In this document: positions 8,255 to 16,635 of the stretch, piece by piece
How positions within the stretch are numbered: position 1 is the stretch's first letter
How the letters are laid out: each line of letters opens with the position of its first letter
Origin: Clostridium transplantifaecale
Lineage (GTDB): Bacteria > Bacillota > Clostridia > Lachnospirales > Lachnospiraceae
Assembly (NCBI RefSeq): GCF_900626075.1
Contig: NZ_UYZY01000001.1
Coordinates: 1,240,001 to 1,304,000, forward strand
Direction: 5' to 3'
DNA length: 64,000 nucleotides
The notes under the pieces: model-generated
What the model was told of the DNA's origin: nothing
Seen by the model: only the letters and a program-made list of their open reading frames with translations
Databases searched by the model: none
Position numbers and translations under genes: made by a program

Positions 8255-9043
8255 TTAATTTCCATTAAGCAATCGCCAGTAAATGTGTGCATCAATATCT
8301 TTGTAAACATTAAATATAACTTTTTTAATAGAAGTTTTTGTTTGCATAAAATTCTTGACCGTTTGCACTGCAATTTCTGCCGCTTTCTGATTCGGAAAAT
8401 GAAATTCTCCGGTAGATATGCAACAAAATGCAATACTGTCCAATCCATGTTCTGCCGCCAGTTTCAGGCAGGAAGAATAACACGAGGCCAACAAGTCACA
8501 ATCCCTGTTCGTCAATACTCCTGATATAACCGGCCCAACGGTATGCAGAACATACTTACATGGCAAATTAAATGCCCTTGTGATTTTTGCCGCCCCGGTC
8601 GCTTCATCATGCCCCTGCTTTTTTATTATCTTGTCACAGGCCAGACGAAGCTGAATTCCGCTGAAACTGTGAATACAATTATCAATGCACTTGTGGTTTG
8701 GGACATAACATCCAGTCATACCGCTATTGGCAGCGTTAACAATGGCATCACATCTCAGAGTAGTAATGTCCCCTTGCCACAAATAAATTCCTGCTTGGAT
8801 TTCTTCTAAACTATCCAAATCTGTAATGCCTTTTTCAGTGATTTCCATCTGCAAATATTCATCCTGTATCTGTAGAAACTGTGCATTGACAGGTTTGGGA
8901 CGCCTCACATTCATCAATGCCCGCAACAGGATTTTTTGTTCTTCAGGTTCTTCAGGTATTTTAACCTGTATATATTTTGATTCTTCCCCTAACAACTCAT
9001 GTATCAAAAAGATTCTTCTTTCCTCCTGCGTCATATCCGTCAC
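8255..9043 (-). CDS. Zinc-type macrodomain protein-ADP-ribose hydrolase
   Basis: A 262-residue protein: an N-terminal helical part (1-85) and a macrodomain (86-262). Visible motifs are the ADP-ribose-binding GDIT (91-94), NAAN (103-106) and the phosphate loop around STGEFHFP (210-217). The Cys112/His117/Cys119 cluster (GCYVPNHKC then DNCIHSFSGIQLR) is the zinc signature of the macrodomain class encoded beside SirTM sirtuins, which removes ADP-ribose from proteins. The start is GTG at 9043, overlapping the upstream TGA stop by four bases (GTGA); ATG at 9034 is an alternative. It is the last intact gene of a five-gene operon with a SirTM homologue and a UvrA-like ATPase. Role as ADP-ribosyl-hydrolase is by family; the target is unknown. 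Confidence 0.88.
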   Translation of the reverse strand: MTDMTQEERRIFLIHELLGEESKYIQVKIPEEPEEQKILLRALMNVRRPKPVNAQFLQIQDEYLQMEITEKGITDLDSLEEIQAGIYLWQGDITTLRCDAIVNAANSGMTGCYVPNHKCIDNCIHSFSGIQLRLACDKIIKKQGHDEATGAAKITRAFNLPCKYVLHTVGPVISGVLTNRDCDLLASCYSSCLKLAAEHGLDSIAFCCISTGEFHFPNQKAAEIAVQTVKNFMQTKTSIKKVIFNVYKDIDAHIYWRLLNGN

Positions 9044-11583
9044 TCTTTTCTTTCTGCCAGTTCCACGAGATATTGCCCTGTAATGCTATTAACATTTTGA
9101 GAAATCTCTGTTGGGGTACCAGTTGCAATAATCCGTCCTCCGGCTTCCCCTCCACCCGGCCCCATATCAATCACATAATCTGCATTGGCAATCATATCAA
9201 GGTCATGCTCGATAACGATTACCGTTGCGCCATTATCAACGAGGCTTTGGAATACACGGATTAGCACCCGTATATCCAATGGGTGAAGCCCGATGGTGGG
9301 TTCATCAAAAATGAAAACCGCATCCTCCTGCAGCTTTCCCATTTCAGAAGCAATTTTCAACCGCTGCGCTTCTCCGCCGGATAAAGAGGGAGTCGCCTCT
9401 CCAAGCGTAAGGTAGCCAAGTCCTAAATCGCAAAGCACCTGTAAACGCTCCCGAACCTTTTTGACATCGGACATTTTATCAAGTGCCTGCTCCACCGTAC
9501 AGGCCATCAATTCCGGCAGAGAAATTCCCTGATCATCGGCAGTGGCCTTCTTCGGAATATAGCGGATTTTCTTTGCTTCTTTTGCATAACGCAATCCACC
9601 ACAGTCCGGACAGATGATTTCCACATCGGGAAGAAACTGAATATCCATTGTAATCTGACCTGTGCCGTCACAGGCTGGGCAATGTAAAGAGCCTGTGTTG
9701 TAAGAAAAGTCCCCGGTCTTTTTCCCCAGTTCTTTTGCGGTGGAAGTGGCTGCGAAAATACGGCGCAGGTCATCCAGAACGCCGCTATATGTTGCAACCG
9801 TGGAACGTATATTTGTTCCGATGGGGGTGGCGTCGATTACATTTACCCTTTTTATTCCGTCTGCCTGTAACGCCTTAATATGCTTTGGAAACGGCTGATG
9901 ATTGATTTCTGCTTGTAAAGCGGGAACAAGGCTTTCTAAAACAAGGGTAGTCTTTCCGGAGCCGGATACGCCGGTTACGGCAACCAAACGGCCTTTGGGT
10001 ATTTTTAATTCAAGAGAATGTACGGTATGCAATGGATTGGTAGAAAGGGAAATACAGCCATTCTCAAACATGAGCGTTTCCATTGCTTTTTTCCGGACAG
10101 CAACGGGTTCTTCTCCCGAAAGAAATTTTCCAATCAGGGATTGCGGATTCCGTGCGGTTTCAGCAATTGTTCCGACAGATACAATACTGCCGCCAAATTC
10201 TCCGGCTCCAGCTCCCATTTCGACCAGCCAATCCGCCGCCTTTAATACCCGGACATCATGTTCTACAAGAACCACTGAATTTCCGTGGGCAATCAAGTCA
10301 TGGATAACCGCCAAAAGCCCGTCCACATTTGACGGGTGCAATCCAATCGAAGGTTCATCCAGAACATAAAGAATACCTGTCGTTTGGTTTCTCACGGCTC
10401 TGGCAAGCTGTACCCGCTGGCGTTCTCCAGTGGAAAGTGTTGAGCTTGCACGGTCGAGTGTCAGGTATCCAAGTCCGAGATCAAGCAGCCTTTTTGCCGT
10501 ATTCAAAAATTGGGTGACAACACTTACCGCCATTTCCCGCAAGATCTCCGGCATTGCATCAGGAATGGTCTGTACCCACCTTACGGCTTCTTCTAAAGTC
10601 ATGGCGGTCGCCGTGGGCAAATCCACACCGCATAAAAGAGTGGATCGGGCCTGCTTATTTAAGCGAGTCCCTCCACAATCCGGACAGACATCCTGTTTCA
10701 AAAACTTTTCTACCCGCTTCATACCTTTCTCATCTTTGACTTTTGCCAGAGCGTTTTCCACCGTATAAACGGCATTAAAGTAAGTAAAATCCATCTCGCC
10801 TGCCTGATTGCTGTTTTTTGCCTTGTACAATATATGCTTTTTTTCAGCAGGGCCATGAAAGACGATCTCCCGTTCCCGTTCGGTCAATTCAGAAAATGGG
10901 ACATCGGTACGAACACCCATCGCCCTGCATACATCCGTCATTAGAGACCACATTAACGAATTCCAAGGCGCCACCGCCCCCTCATCTATTGACAGTGATT
11001 CGTCAGGTACTAACACAGTTTCGTCCACAGTCTGCCGGGTTCCGGTTCCTGTGCAATGAGGACAGGCTCCATCGCTGTTAAAGGAAAAGGATTCCGCGCT
11101 TGGCGGGTCGAATTTGACTCCGCAAATAGGACAAACGATCTGCCTGCCCCTTGCTGCATCGGCGGTCGGCTCTATCAAATGCCCATTAGGACAGCAATGG
11201 CTACCAAGCCGGGAATACATGAGGCGCAGACTGTTTGAAAGTTCCGTCATCGTTCCAAAGGTACTCCGCACCCCCGGCATTGCCGGTCTTTGGTGCAAGG
11301 CGAGAGCTGCGGGAACATTTTCGATGTAGTCTATTTTTGCTTCGGCAGCCTGTGTCATACGTCTGCGGGTATAAGCAGATAGGGCTTCCAGATAACGGCG
11401 CGAACCTTCCGCATATAGAACGCCCAGGGCAAGGGAGGATTTACCAGAGCCGGACACACCGGCAACTGCCACCAGTTTTCCGAGCGGAATGTCAATATCT
11501 ATATTTTTGAGATTGTGGACACGCGCGCCTCTTACCGTAATGGTAGACGGCATACCGTTATATTCTGTCAGACTATTATCCAT
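9040..11583 (-). CDS. UvrA-like ABC ATPase (short, UvrA2/DrrC-like class)
   Basis: An 847-residue tandem ABC protein. First half: Walker A GVSGSGKSS (about 42-50), signature LSTGERQR, Walker B VLDEPSIGLHP. Second half: Walker A GVSGSGKTT, signature LSGGEAQR, IFDEPTIGLHP. UvrA-type zinc ribbons are present (CPICG, CPHCTGTG, CPDCGG, CPACDGTG..CPDCGG). It is about 100 residues shorter than the housekeeping UvrA. Paralogues of this size are linked to drug or stress resistance rather than canonical excision repair. ATG at 11583 follows AGGAGGCGAAAAAT; 15 bp after the sirtuin stop. Sandwiched between a SirTM and its macrodomain partner, it may recognise damaged DNA in an ADP-ribosylation response; that link is inference. 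Confidence 0.88.
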   Translation of the reverse strand: MDNSLTEYNGMPSTITVRGARVHNLKNIDIDIPLGKLVAVAGVSGSGKSSLALGVLYAEGSRRYLEALSAYTRRRMTQAAEAKIDYIENVPAALALHQRPAMPGVRSTFGTMTELSNSLRLMYSRLGSHCCPNGHLIEPTADAARGRQIVCPICGVKFDPPSAESFSFNSDGACPHCTGTGTRQTVDETVLVPDESLSIDEGAVAPWNSLMWSLMTDVCRAMGVRTDVPFSELTEREREIVFHGPAEKKHILYKAKNSNQAGEMDFTYFNAVYTVENALAKVKDEKGMKRVEKFLKQDVCPDCGGTRLNKQARSTLLCGVDLPTATAMTLEEAVRWVQTIPDAMPEILREMAVSVVTQFLNTAKRLLDLGLGYLTLDRASSTLSTGERQRVQLARAVRNQTTGILYVLDEPSIGLHPSNVDGLLAVIHDLIAHGNSVVLVEHDVRVLKAADWLVEMGAGAGEFGGSIVSVGTIAETARNPQSLIGKFLSGEEPVAVRKKAMETLMFENGCISLSTNPLHTVHSLELKIPKGRLVAVTGVSGSGKTTLVLESLVPALQAEINHQPFPKHIKALQADGIKRVNVIDATPIGTNIRSTVATYSGVLDDLRRIFAATSTAKELGKKTGDFSYNTGSLHCPACDGTGQITMDIQFLPDVEIICPDCGGLRYAKEAKKIRYIPKKATADDQGISLPELMACTVEQALDKMSDVKKVRERLQVLCDLGLGYLTLGEATPSLSGGEAQRLKIASEMGKLQEDAVFIFDEPTIGLHPLDIRVLIRVFQSLVDNGATVIVIEHDLDMIANADYVIDMGPGGGEAGGRIIATGTPTEISQNVNSITGQYLVELAERKE

Positions 11584-11598
11584 ATTTTTCGCCTCCTG

Positions 11599-12483
11599 CT
11601 AACGCTGTAATTCATCAAGTACCGAATCAATGCTTTCGTTTATACAGATAGATTTTGATCGTATTTCTTTTGGGACAACAGCCTGCCCCTGATTGATGCA
11701 GGCATAGATGGCGTTTGGCCACGCAAGCGTCATACGCCAGAAAGGATATTTAATAATTACCGGTGTATTCATGCCCACTCCGATTTCCAAAAACAATACC
11801 TTTCGTTTGGAATGGGTTTGAAGATAATCCGCATAACCTGCCGACGCTTTATGCCAGCCCTCATCTTCTACAAAGGTATCATCCCCACGCAGATTCATCG
11901 TCATTGGCCTGCCGCATATCGGGCAGGTTGGTACAAGCTCTTTCGGAATTTTCAGGTTCCAGCCCGATTTTTCAGTAATTTTGTACTCGCCATTTTCTGT
12001 TCTTAGAAAGCCTTGTGTTTCTAACATTTTCAGAACAATATTTTTATTGTTGTAAGTTTTTTGATGGCAGGGTTTTGAGCATTGAAAGAGTCCGTAATCC
12101 CCCTGCGTATAAAAAAGCCGCTGCTTATCAAAACCTGCCCGCTGAAAACAGTGATCTACATTGGTAGACAATACAAAATAGTCTTTATCCTGTACCACAC
12201 GCAATAGCTTCTGATAAACAGGAACAGGCGGCATGATATAACGGTTAATGTAAATCAGGCGGCTGAAATATCCCCAATATTCCTCCAGCGTTTGAAAGGA
12301 ATAAAAAACACCTGAATACATATCGTGAAAGCCGTATTCCTTCTCAAAATCTGCAAAATAAGTTTTGAACCGTTTGCCTGCATAAGTAAAGCCTGCTGCG
12401 GTGGAAACTCCGGAGCCTGCACCGATGATAATGGAATCTGCATACCGAAGTTGGATTGCTAATTCCTCAACTTTAGACCTCAT
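11599..12483 (-). CDS. Macrodomain-linked class M sirtuin (SirTM-like)
   Basis: A 294-residue Sir2-fold protein. NAD-binding loop GAGSGVSTAAGF (21-32), then YAGKRFKTYFADFEKEYG and DMYSGVFYSF, both typical of SirTM. STNVD (106-110) and TQGDYG (126-131) replace the QNxD and catalytic-His segments of deacetylating sirtuins, as in SirTM protein ADP-ribosyltransferases. Zinc ligands: Cys135, Cys139, Cys187, Cys190. ATG at 12483 is chosen because upstream ATGs lie deep inside the preceding flavin reductase gene; with this start the overlap is 11 bp. Its partner macrodomain hydrolase is two genes downstream. The usual SirTM operon partners GcvH-L and LplA2 are absent, so the protein target here must differ or be encoded elsewhere. 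Confidence 0.85.
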   Translation of the reverse strand: MRSKVEELAIQLRYADSIIIGAGSGVSTAAGFTYAGKRFKTYFADFEKEYGFHDMYSGVFYSFQTLEEYWGYFSRLIYINRYIMPPVPVYQKLLRVVQDKDYFVLSTNVDHCFQRAGFDKQRLFYTQGDYGLFQCSKPCHQKTYNNKNIVLKMLETQGFLRTENGEYKITEKSGWNLKIPKELVPTCPICGRPMTMNLRGDDTFVEDEGWHKASAGYADYLQTHSKRKVLFLEIGVGMNTPVIIKYPFWRMTLAWPNAIYACINQGQAVVPKEIRSKSICINESIDSVLDELQR

Positions 12484-13075
12484 AGTGAAAGCCCTCATGA
12501 TTATACGCCTTGCCAAGCGTAAACCAACGGCCAAGTCTTTCCCCAATTATAAAATAATCATTGCTGAAATTGTCCCAACAAACGGGGTACAGCTTGTCAA
12601 AATCAAGAGTTTTTCCATTCGCATTTAGCACGCTCTCGTCAATGGATACATTTTTGACTGTTCCAAGCACTCTGACCGAGATATCATCTTCTCCCGGATC
12701 AATGCGCAGAAGTTCACACTCCATTGTGACAGGCAGTTCCGCAAAATAGGGAGCATCCACTAACCCGTTCTTTATAACTGTAAAACCAGTGCGCTCCACC
12801 TTATCCGGCACTTTCCTGCCGGAGACCGTTCCGAGATAATCACATTTATCTAAACATTCCCGTGTAACGCAGGAAACTGTAAATGCCTTTCTTTTCATAA
12901 TATTATCCGTGGTTTTTCTACTTTTGTAAAGGTTAAGCTCCACAACTTCCCAAGTGGCGGTAACGCACCAAGTGGCCACCATCGCATTCGGCGTTCCATC
13001 TTCGTTATACGTTCCAATCAGAAGCATAGGGGTCGGTGATATGCCTGCTCTTTGTCCAAAATTGATTCTTCCCAT
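12473..13075 (-). CDS. Flavin reductase family protein (flavoredoxin-like)
   Basis: A 200-residue FMN-binding split-barrel protein. Family landmarks are PTPMLLIGTYNEDGTPNAM, VELNLYKSRKTTDNI (flavin-contact strand) and FTVSCVTRECLDKCDYLGTVSG. Such proteins bind FMN and act as flavoredoxin or NAD(P)H:flavin reductase in the cytoplasm. ATG follows GGAGGATTAGAAT. It overlaps the sirtuin gene, so the two are translationally coupled. A hairpin with a T-rich tail separates it from the first flavin reductase gene, so it may be expressed at a lower level or from its own promoter. Confidence 0.86.
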   Translation of the reverse strand: MGRINFGQRAGISPTPMLLIGTYNEDGTPNAMVATWCVTATWEVVELNLYKSRKTTDNIMKRKAFTVSCVTRECLDKCDYLGTVSGRKVPDKVERTGFTVIKNGLVDAPYFAELPVTMECELLRIDPGEDDISVRVLGTVKNVSIDESVLNANGKTLDFDKLYPVCWDNFSNDYFIIGERLGRWFTLGKAYNHEGFHYEV

Positions 13076-13138
13076 ATTCTAATCCTCCATAAATCACATG
13101 ATGTTTCACGCTGATTCCTCCGTTCTGAGTCCAATATA

Positions 13139-13181
13139 AAAGCGGTATCCCTCCACTAGTTACAGGGAGGGATACCGCTTT
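13139..13181 (-). terminator. Intercistronic hairpin between the two flavin reductase genes
   Basis: A perfect 16-bp stem (AAAGCGGTATCCCTCC and its complement) with an 11-base loop; read on the minus strand it is followed by TTTATATT. It lies only 6 bp after the stop of the first gene, so it probably acts as a partial terminator or 3'-end stabiliser, setting unequal expression within the operon. Confidence 0.7.
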
Positions 13182-13186
13182 GCACT

Positions 13187-13690
13187 TTATTTCTCCTGTG
13201 CGGGAGCAACTTTTGCATAACCGTCCCATGCAAACAGAGCTTCTTTGCTGTCATCTGCAACCATCTTGTCAATCCGGCAGATAAACATATTATGGTCGCC
13301 GACCTCTATGGCCTGCTCCAAAGAAACTGCAAAAGCAATCCGGCTGTCCTCCGGGAATTCAATATCGGTTCCGTCCATGTTCTGGAGTGCAATCGGGTTT
13401 TCTTCCAGCTTGTTTTTGTCACCGCCGTTAGAGGAACCATAAGCCATGACAGCATCTTTTAAGCTGGTTCCGGGAGCAGCCAGAACAGCTTTGCCGGTAC
13501 GCTTGATGTTGACGCTGCTGTTAGCTGTGGGCCGCATTGCAAACGCCAGCATCGGCGGGTTAAAAGATGCGTACATGAAGAAAGATACCGGAGCCATGTT
13601 CAGGGAGCCGTCCTCCTTCTTCGTGCAAACCAGCATCAGCGGGTCGGGAGATGTAATTGCAGTTGCCTGCCCAATGTTAATTTCTTTCAT
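13187..13690 (-). CDS. Flavin reductase family protein
   Basis: A 167-residue FMN-binding split-barrel protein (AITSPDPLMLVCTKKEDG, NMAPVSFFMYASFNPPML, HNMFICRIDKM). A likely FMN-dependent oxidoreductase or flavin reductase. ATG at 13690 is preferred to the one at 13699 because AAAGGATGG, the ribosome binding site, covers the latter. First gene of the operon controlled from the HxlR divergent promoter. Two different flavin reductases at the head of a stress-type operon suggest quinone or electrophile reduction; the substrate is unknown. Confidence 0.85.
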   Translation of the reverse strand: MKEINIGQATAITSPDPLMLVCTKKEDGSLNMAPVSFFMYASFNPPMLAFAMRPTANSSVNIKRTGKAVLAAPGTSLKDAVMAYGSSNGGDKNKLEENPIALQNMDGTDIEFPEDSRIAFAVSLEQAIEVGDHNMFICRIDKMVADDSKEALFAWDGYAKVAPAQEK

Positions 13691-13756
13691 AAAAACCATC
13701 CTTTCTTGAACTATTGTGTTTGCAGAATCATCGACTTGACTTCTTCTGATAATCTA

Positions 13757-13787
13757 AATATACTTGGTTTATAAAAAGTTTCAAGTA
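13757..13787 (-). promoter_or_regulatory. Promoter with HxlR-type operator in the divergent region
   Basis: On the minus strand TTGAAA (13784-13779), a 16-bp spacer and TATATT (13762-13757). The inverted repeat TACTTG (13761-13766) / CAAGTA (13782-13787) overlaps both hexamers, the position expected for an autoregulated, divergently read HxlR repressor. Confidence 0.65.
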
Positions 13788-13847
13788 CGCAGATTATTCT
13801 GACTTAGTATTGTGTACCATACCATCAAAGAAAGAGAGGTTCCTTTT

Positions 13848-14213
13848 ATGGAAAAAGATTTATCTTATGAGGAATATACAGAAAAGGTAAAGCAGGGGAT
13901 TTTGACGGACGCAGGAAACTGCCCTGTAACACCGCTGCTTTTAATGTTGCAGGGAAAATGGAAATTCCAGATTATTTATGAGCTGTGTATCAAAGACCCT
14001 ATCCGCTTTGGTGAATTAAGAAAAGCAATTGAGGGGATTACAAATACCATGCTGACAACGTCCCTGCGCGAATTGGAGGCTGATGGACTGGTTACCCGCA
14101 TACAATTCAATGAGATTCCGCCTCATGTGGAATATTCATTGTCCGAAAAAGGGAAGGCACTATTGCCAATTTTTTATGAGATTACAAAGTGGGGATTTAA
14201 TTACATCCCTTAG
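13848..14213 (+). CDS. HxlR family transcriptional regulator
   Basis: A 121-residue winged-helix protein with the HxlR/MarR-like core CPVTPLLLMLQGKWKFQIIYEL, RFGELRKAIEGITNTMLTTSLRELEADGLV and a wing ending VEYSLSEKGKALLPI. ATG at 13848 follows GAGAGGTTCCTTTT; an upstream in-frame ATG at 13812 lacks a ribosome binding site. There is one N-terminal Cys (GNCPVTP), the position used for thiol-based sensing of quinones and aldehydes in YodB/HypR-type members. It is divergent from the flavin reductase/sirtuin operon, which it probably represses. Redox or electrophile sensing is inference from the family and the conserved Cys. Confidence 0.88.
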   Translation: MEKDLSYEEYTEKVKQGILTDAGNCPVTPLLLMLQGKWKFQIIYELCIKDPIRFGELRKAIEGITNTMLTTSLRELEADGLVTRIQFNEIPPHVEYSLSEKGKALLPIFYEITKWGFNYIP

Positions 14214-14430
14214 TTATTTTTATCAATACTCAAAGCCTAATAGCTTTTCATTTAAAATATTCTTACCGATATAACAGCGCACTGTCACTCATTAACCAAG
14301 TATTACAAAAAAATAATCAACTATTGTAACTGTATATATGCCTATTTTACGCTTTTCTAAACCGTTAGATTGAGTAGTTCAAGGAGGTATCAAACTGGAT
14401 TCCACCCCCGTCCATGGAAAAATACATACA
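14214..14430. other. Gene-free spacer between modules A and B
   Basis: AT-rich, no ORF with a start. It contains an isolated strong ribosome-binding-like AAGGAGGTATCAA near 14381 with no gene behind it, suggesting a deleted coding region. Confidence 0.3.
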
Positions 14431-14466
14431 GGGGCTGTCCTGAAAACGTAATTCAGCGATAGCCCC
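14431..14466 (-). terminator. 36-bp hairpin, left copy (terminator or MITE-like)
   Basis: GGGGCTGTCCTGAA ... TTCAGCGATAGCCCC forms a stem of about 14 bp. It lies just past the 3' end of the SDR gene, so it can stop that operon. Its reverse complement recurs at 19695-19730 with 35 of 36 bases identical, just past the 3' end of the divergent activator gene. The GGGGCTGTC start resembles ends of some insertion sequences, but no transposase is nearby. Confidence 0.75.
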
Positions 14467-14492
14467 TTTAGTATAAAATAGGAAACTGCCAA

Positions 14493-15263
14493 TTAATAAG
14501 CCCCTGTCATTGCTCCGTCCAGAAGCACCGTCAGTCCAAAAATATAGGTATTGGCTTCACTGCACAGGAAAGCTGCCAGTCTGCCATATTCATCCGTCGT
14601 ACCGTAACGGCCCATCGGAAAACTCTTAAGATCCATTTTTTCATAATCAGAAACCGATATGCCTGCTTTTTCCGCCCGCATTGCATTCAGGCTCTCAATT
14701 CGGGCAGTTCCGATGCGGCCGGGCCCGATTACATTTACAAGAATATTATCCTTTCCAAGTTCTTTGGCCAACGTCTTGCTCATACCGACCACTCCCATCC
14801 GCATCGTATTGGATAAAATCAGATTATCCAGGCAGTCTTTCACTGACGATGAGGTGGAGTTTACGATCCTTCCGCCGCCCAAACGCCTCATGGACGGCAG
14901 GCAGGCGCGGATTGCACGGATGTACGAGAGCAGGCACATATTAAAAGCTCCCTCCCAGGCCGCGTCATCAAAAGAATCAAAGGGGCCAGGTTTGGGACCG
15001 GGGCACATATTGACCAGCGCATAGATATCCCCCAGCTTCTCAACCGTATAATTTACCAGCTTTTCGATGTCCTCCGCCTGGTTGACGTCACATAAAAATG
15101 TCTCCGGTCGATTCCCTGTCTCTGCTTCGATTTCCGCCTGTGCCGCATATAACTGATCCTTAAACGGCTCCGCCGTGCAGAGCATTACCTTAGCTCCTTC
15201 ACGCGCCACCTCAGTGGCAATTCCTTTTCCCAGACCGGCAGCAGACGCCATACACAAAACCAC
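14493..15263 (-). CDS. Atypical short-chain dehydrogenase/reductase
   Basis: A 256-residue Rossmann-fold protein. Dinucleotide loop ASAAGLGKG near the N-terminus, Asp in LCDVNQ, strand NSTSSSV, and the C-terminal GRIGTARIE and FLCSEANTYIFGLTVLLDGA typical of FabG-like SDRs. The usual YxxxK is replaced: the aligned stretch reads LSNTMRMGVVGMSKTL, with Asn in the Tyr position, so chemistry may differ from classical SDRs. The start is GTG at 15263 behind AAAGGATAAA. The frame is open upstream (FGLKDK, typical SDR residues, precede it) but holds no better start, so the N-terminus is slightly short. Third gene of the sigma54 operon, 31 bp after the symporter. Confidence 0.8.
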   Translation of the reverse strand: MVLCMASAAGLGKGIATEVAREGAKVMLCTAEPFKDQLYAAQAEIEAETGNRPETFLCDVNQAEDIEKLVNYTVEKLGDIYALVNMCPGPKPGPFDSFDDAAWEGAFNMCLLSYIRAIRACLPSMRRLGGGRIVNSTSSSVKDCLDNLILSNTMRMGVVGMSKTLAKELGKDNILVNVIGPGRIGTARIESLNAMRAEKAGISVSDYEKMDLKSFPMGRYGTTDEYGRLAAFLCSEANTYIFGLTVLLDGAMTGAY

Positions 15264-15294
15264 TTTATCCTTTAAACCAAAAGTTAAAAGAGCA

Positions 15295-16632
15295 TCATAC
15301 CGTTTTTGTTTTACTAAAATAGTCCAGCGTCAGCCTGCGCAGAGTTTTACTCAAAAGAACCATGCCGCTGACATTTACTACAATTAACAGCATATTTGAT
15401 ATATCCACCCATGGCAGTGCGGCATCGACGCCAATGGTGCCTCCGATAAAGCAACAGATTAACAGCGCCAACTGGGCCACATATCTTACGCCTTTTCCAA
15501 ACATATCTTCACTGACCATTCCCTGCATCGTGGTCAAAGCAAGTACAGGAGACGTGGCAAACCAAATCAAGCCGATGGATGCAATTAACCTGCCCGCTAT
15601 CCCAATTGTTCCAAATGCATTTATGGCCAGCATGCTTCCCGGATCGCCGGATGTCCACACGCCGGTACAAAGAATCACCAGCGCGGTAAATGAGCACACA
15701 ATAATCGTATCTACAAATACCTCAAAAATCCCCCACATTCCCTGTTCCACCGGATCATCCACATCTGCCTGGGAATGCAGGATGCTGGCTCCGCCGTTTC
15801 CGGCGTCGCTGGAGTAGGCGCCTCTGGCACAGCCGTTTTTAATGGCTGCAGAAAGGGCCGCGCCTGCAAAACCTCCAGTAGCAGCCGTACCGGTAAAAGC
15901 ATTTGATAAGATGCTTGCCAATGCGGGAATTAAATTTCCAATGTTGGCCAGGATAACGATAAGCCCGGTTCCAACATAAAGAATTGCCATAAAAGGCACC
16001 ATTTTCTCTGTTATTCTCACCAAAAGCTTCAAGCCGCCGCCTAAAATAAGAATTATTACCATTACGCAGATAATTACGGTGCTTACGATGCTGGGAACCC
16101 CCAGCGTACTCGCTGCGCTGGCAACACTGCCAGTATGGGTGCCGCAGGCAATGGCTAATCCAAACACACAGCAAAAGGACCATATAATACCAAGCGGTTT
16201 CCATACCTGCCCAAGATAATGGGAGGCGCCTCCTTTCCATCTACCGTCCTCTCCCTTTATACGGGTATGCACTCCGAGAACTGCCTCACAGTATTTCAGG
16301 CACATTGCAACAAAGCCAACGACCCACATCCAGAAAACAGCTCCCGGGCCGCCCAACGCAATGGCGCTTCCCACACCGACAATGTTTCCCGTGCCAATTG
16401 TGTTGGCCAGACAGGCGGTCACTGCCTGGTAGCCAGACACCTTATTTTTGTCTTTATCTTTGTCACCCCGTATGGTTGCGATAATTGTTTTTTTCATGGC
16501 AAAGCCAAAGTGTTTGATTTGTACAAAGTCACAGGCAATCGTGAGCCAGATTCCGCCCCCTATAAGAATAAGTAAAACCGGCAACCCCCACATCCAGTTT
16601 TTAAAGTTCATGATTGCATTATAAATCGCCAT
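15295..16632 (-). CDS. AGCS family sodium:amino acid symporter
   Basis: A 445-residue membrane protein with about ten hydrophobic segments. AGCS hallmarks are TACLANTIGTGNIVGVGSAI, GGPGAVFWMWVVG, YSSDAGNGGASILHSQ and WTSGDPGSMLAINAFG. Imports alanine, glycine, glutamine or a related amino acid with Na+. ATG follows GGGAGGGGTATTAAAAA; 3 bp after the stop of the amidotransferase-like gene, so clearly co-transcribed. Given its partners, it may bring in a gamma-glutamyl compound or an amino acid feeding the pathway. Specificity is not readable from sequence. Confidence 0.9.
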   Translation of the reverse strand: MAIYNAIMNFKNWMWGLPVLLILIGGGIWLTIACDFVQIKHFGFAMKKTIIATIRGDKDKDKNKVSGYQAVTACLANTIGTGNIVGVGSAIALGGPGAVFWMWVVGFVAMCLKYCEAVLGVHTRIKGEDGRWKGGASHYLGQVWKPLGIIWSFCCVFGLAIACGTHTGSVASAASTLGVPSIVSTVIICVMVIILILGGGLKLLVRITEKMVPFMAILYVGTGLIVILANIGNLIPALASILSNAFTGTAATGGFAGAALSAAIKNGCARGAYSSDAGNGGASILHSQADVDDPVEQGMWGIFEVFVDTIIVCSFTALVILCTGVWTSGDPGSMLAINAFGTIGIAGRLIASIGLIWFATSPVLALTTMQGMVSEDMFGKGVRYVAQLALLICCFIGGTIGVDAALPWVDISNMLLIVVNVSGMVLLSKTLRRLTLDYFSKTKTV

Positions 16633-16635
16633 TTT

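Noticed and set aside
13005..13229. Possible leader peptide (GTG AAA CAT.. behind GGAGGAATCAGC) overlapping the second flavin reductase start
   Set aside because: The ribosome-binding-like sequence is attractive, but the frame has no attenuator-type codon run and overlaps a real gene start; not supported well enough.
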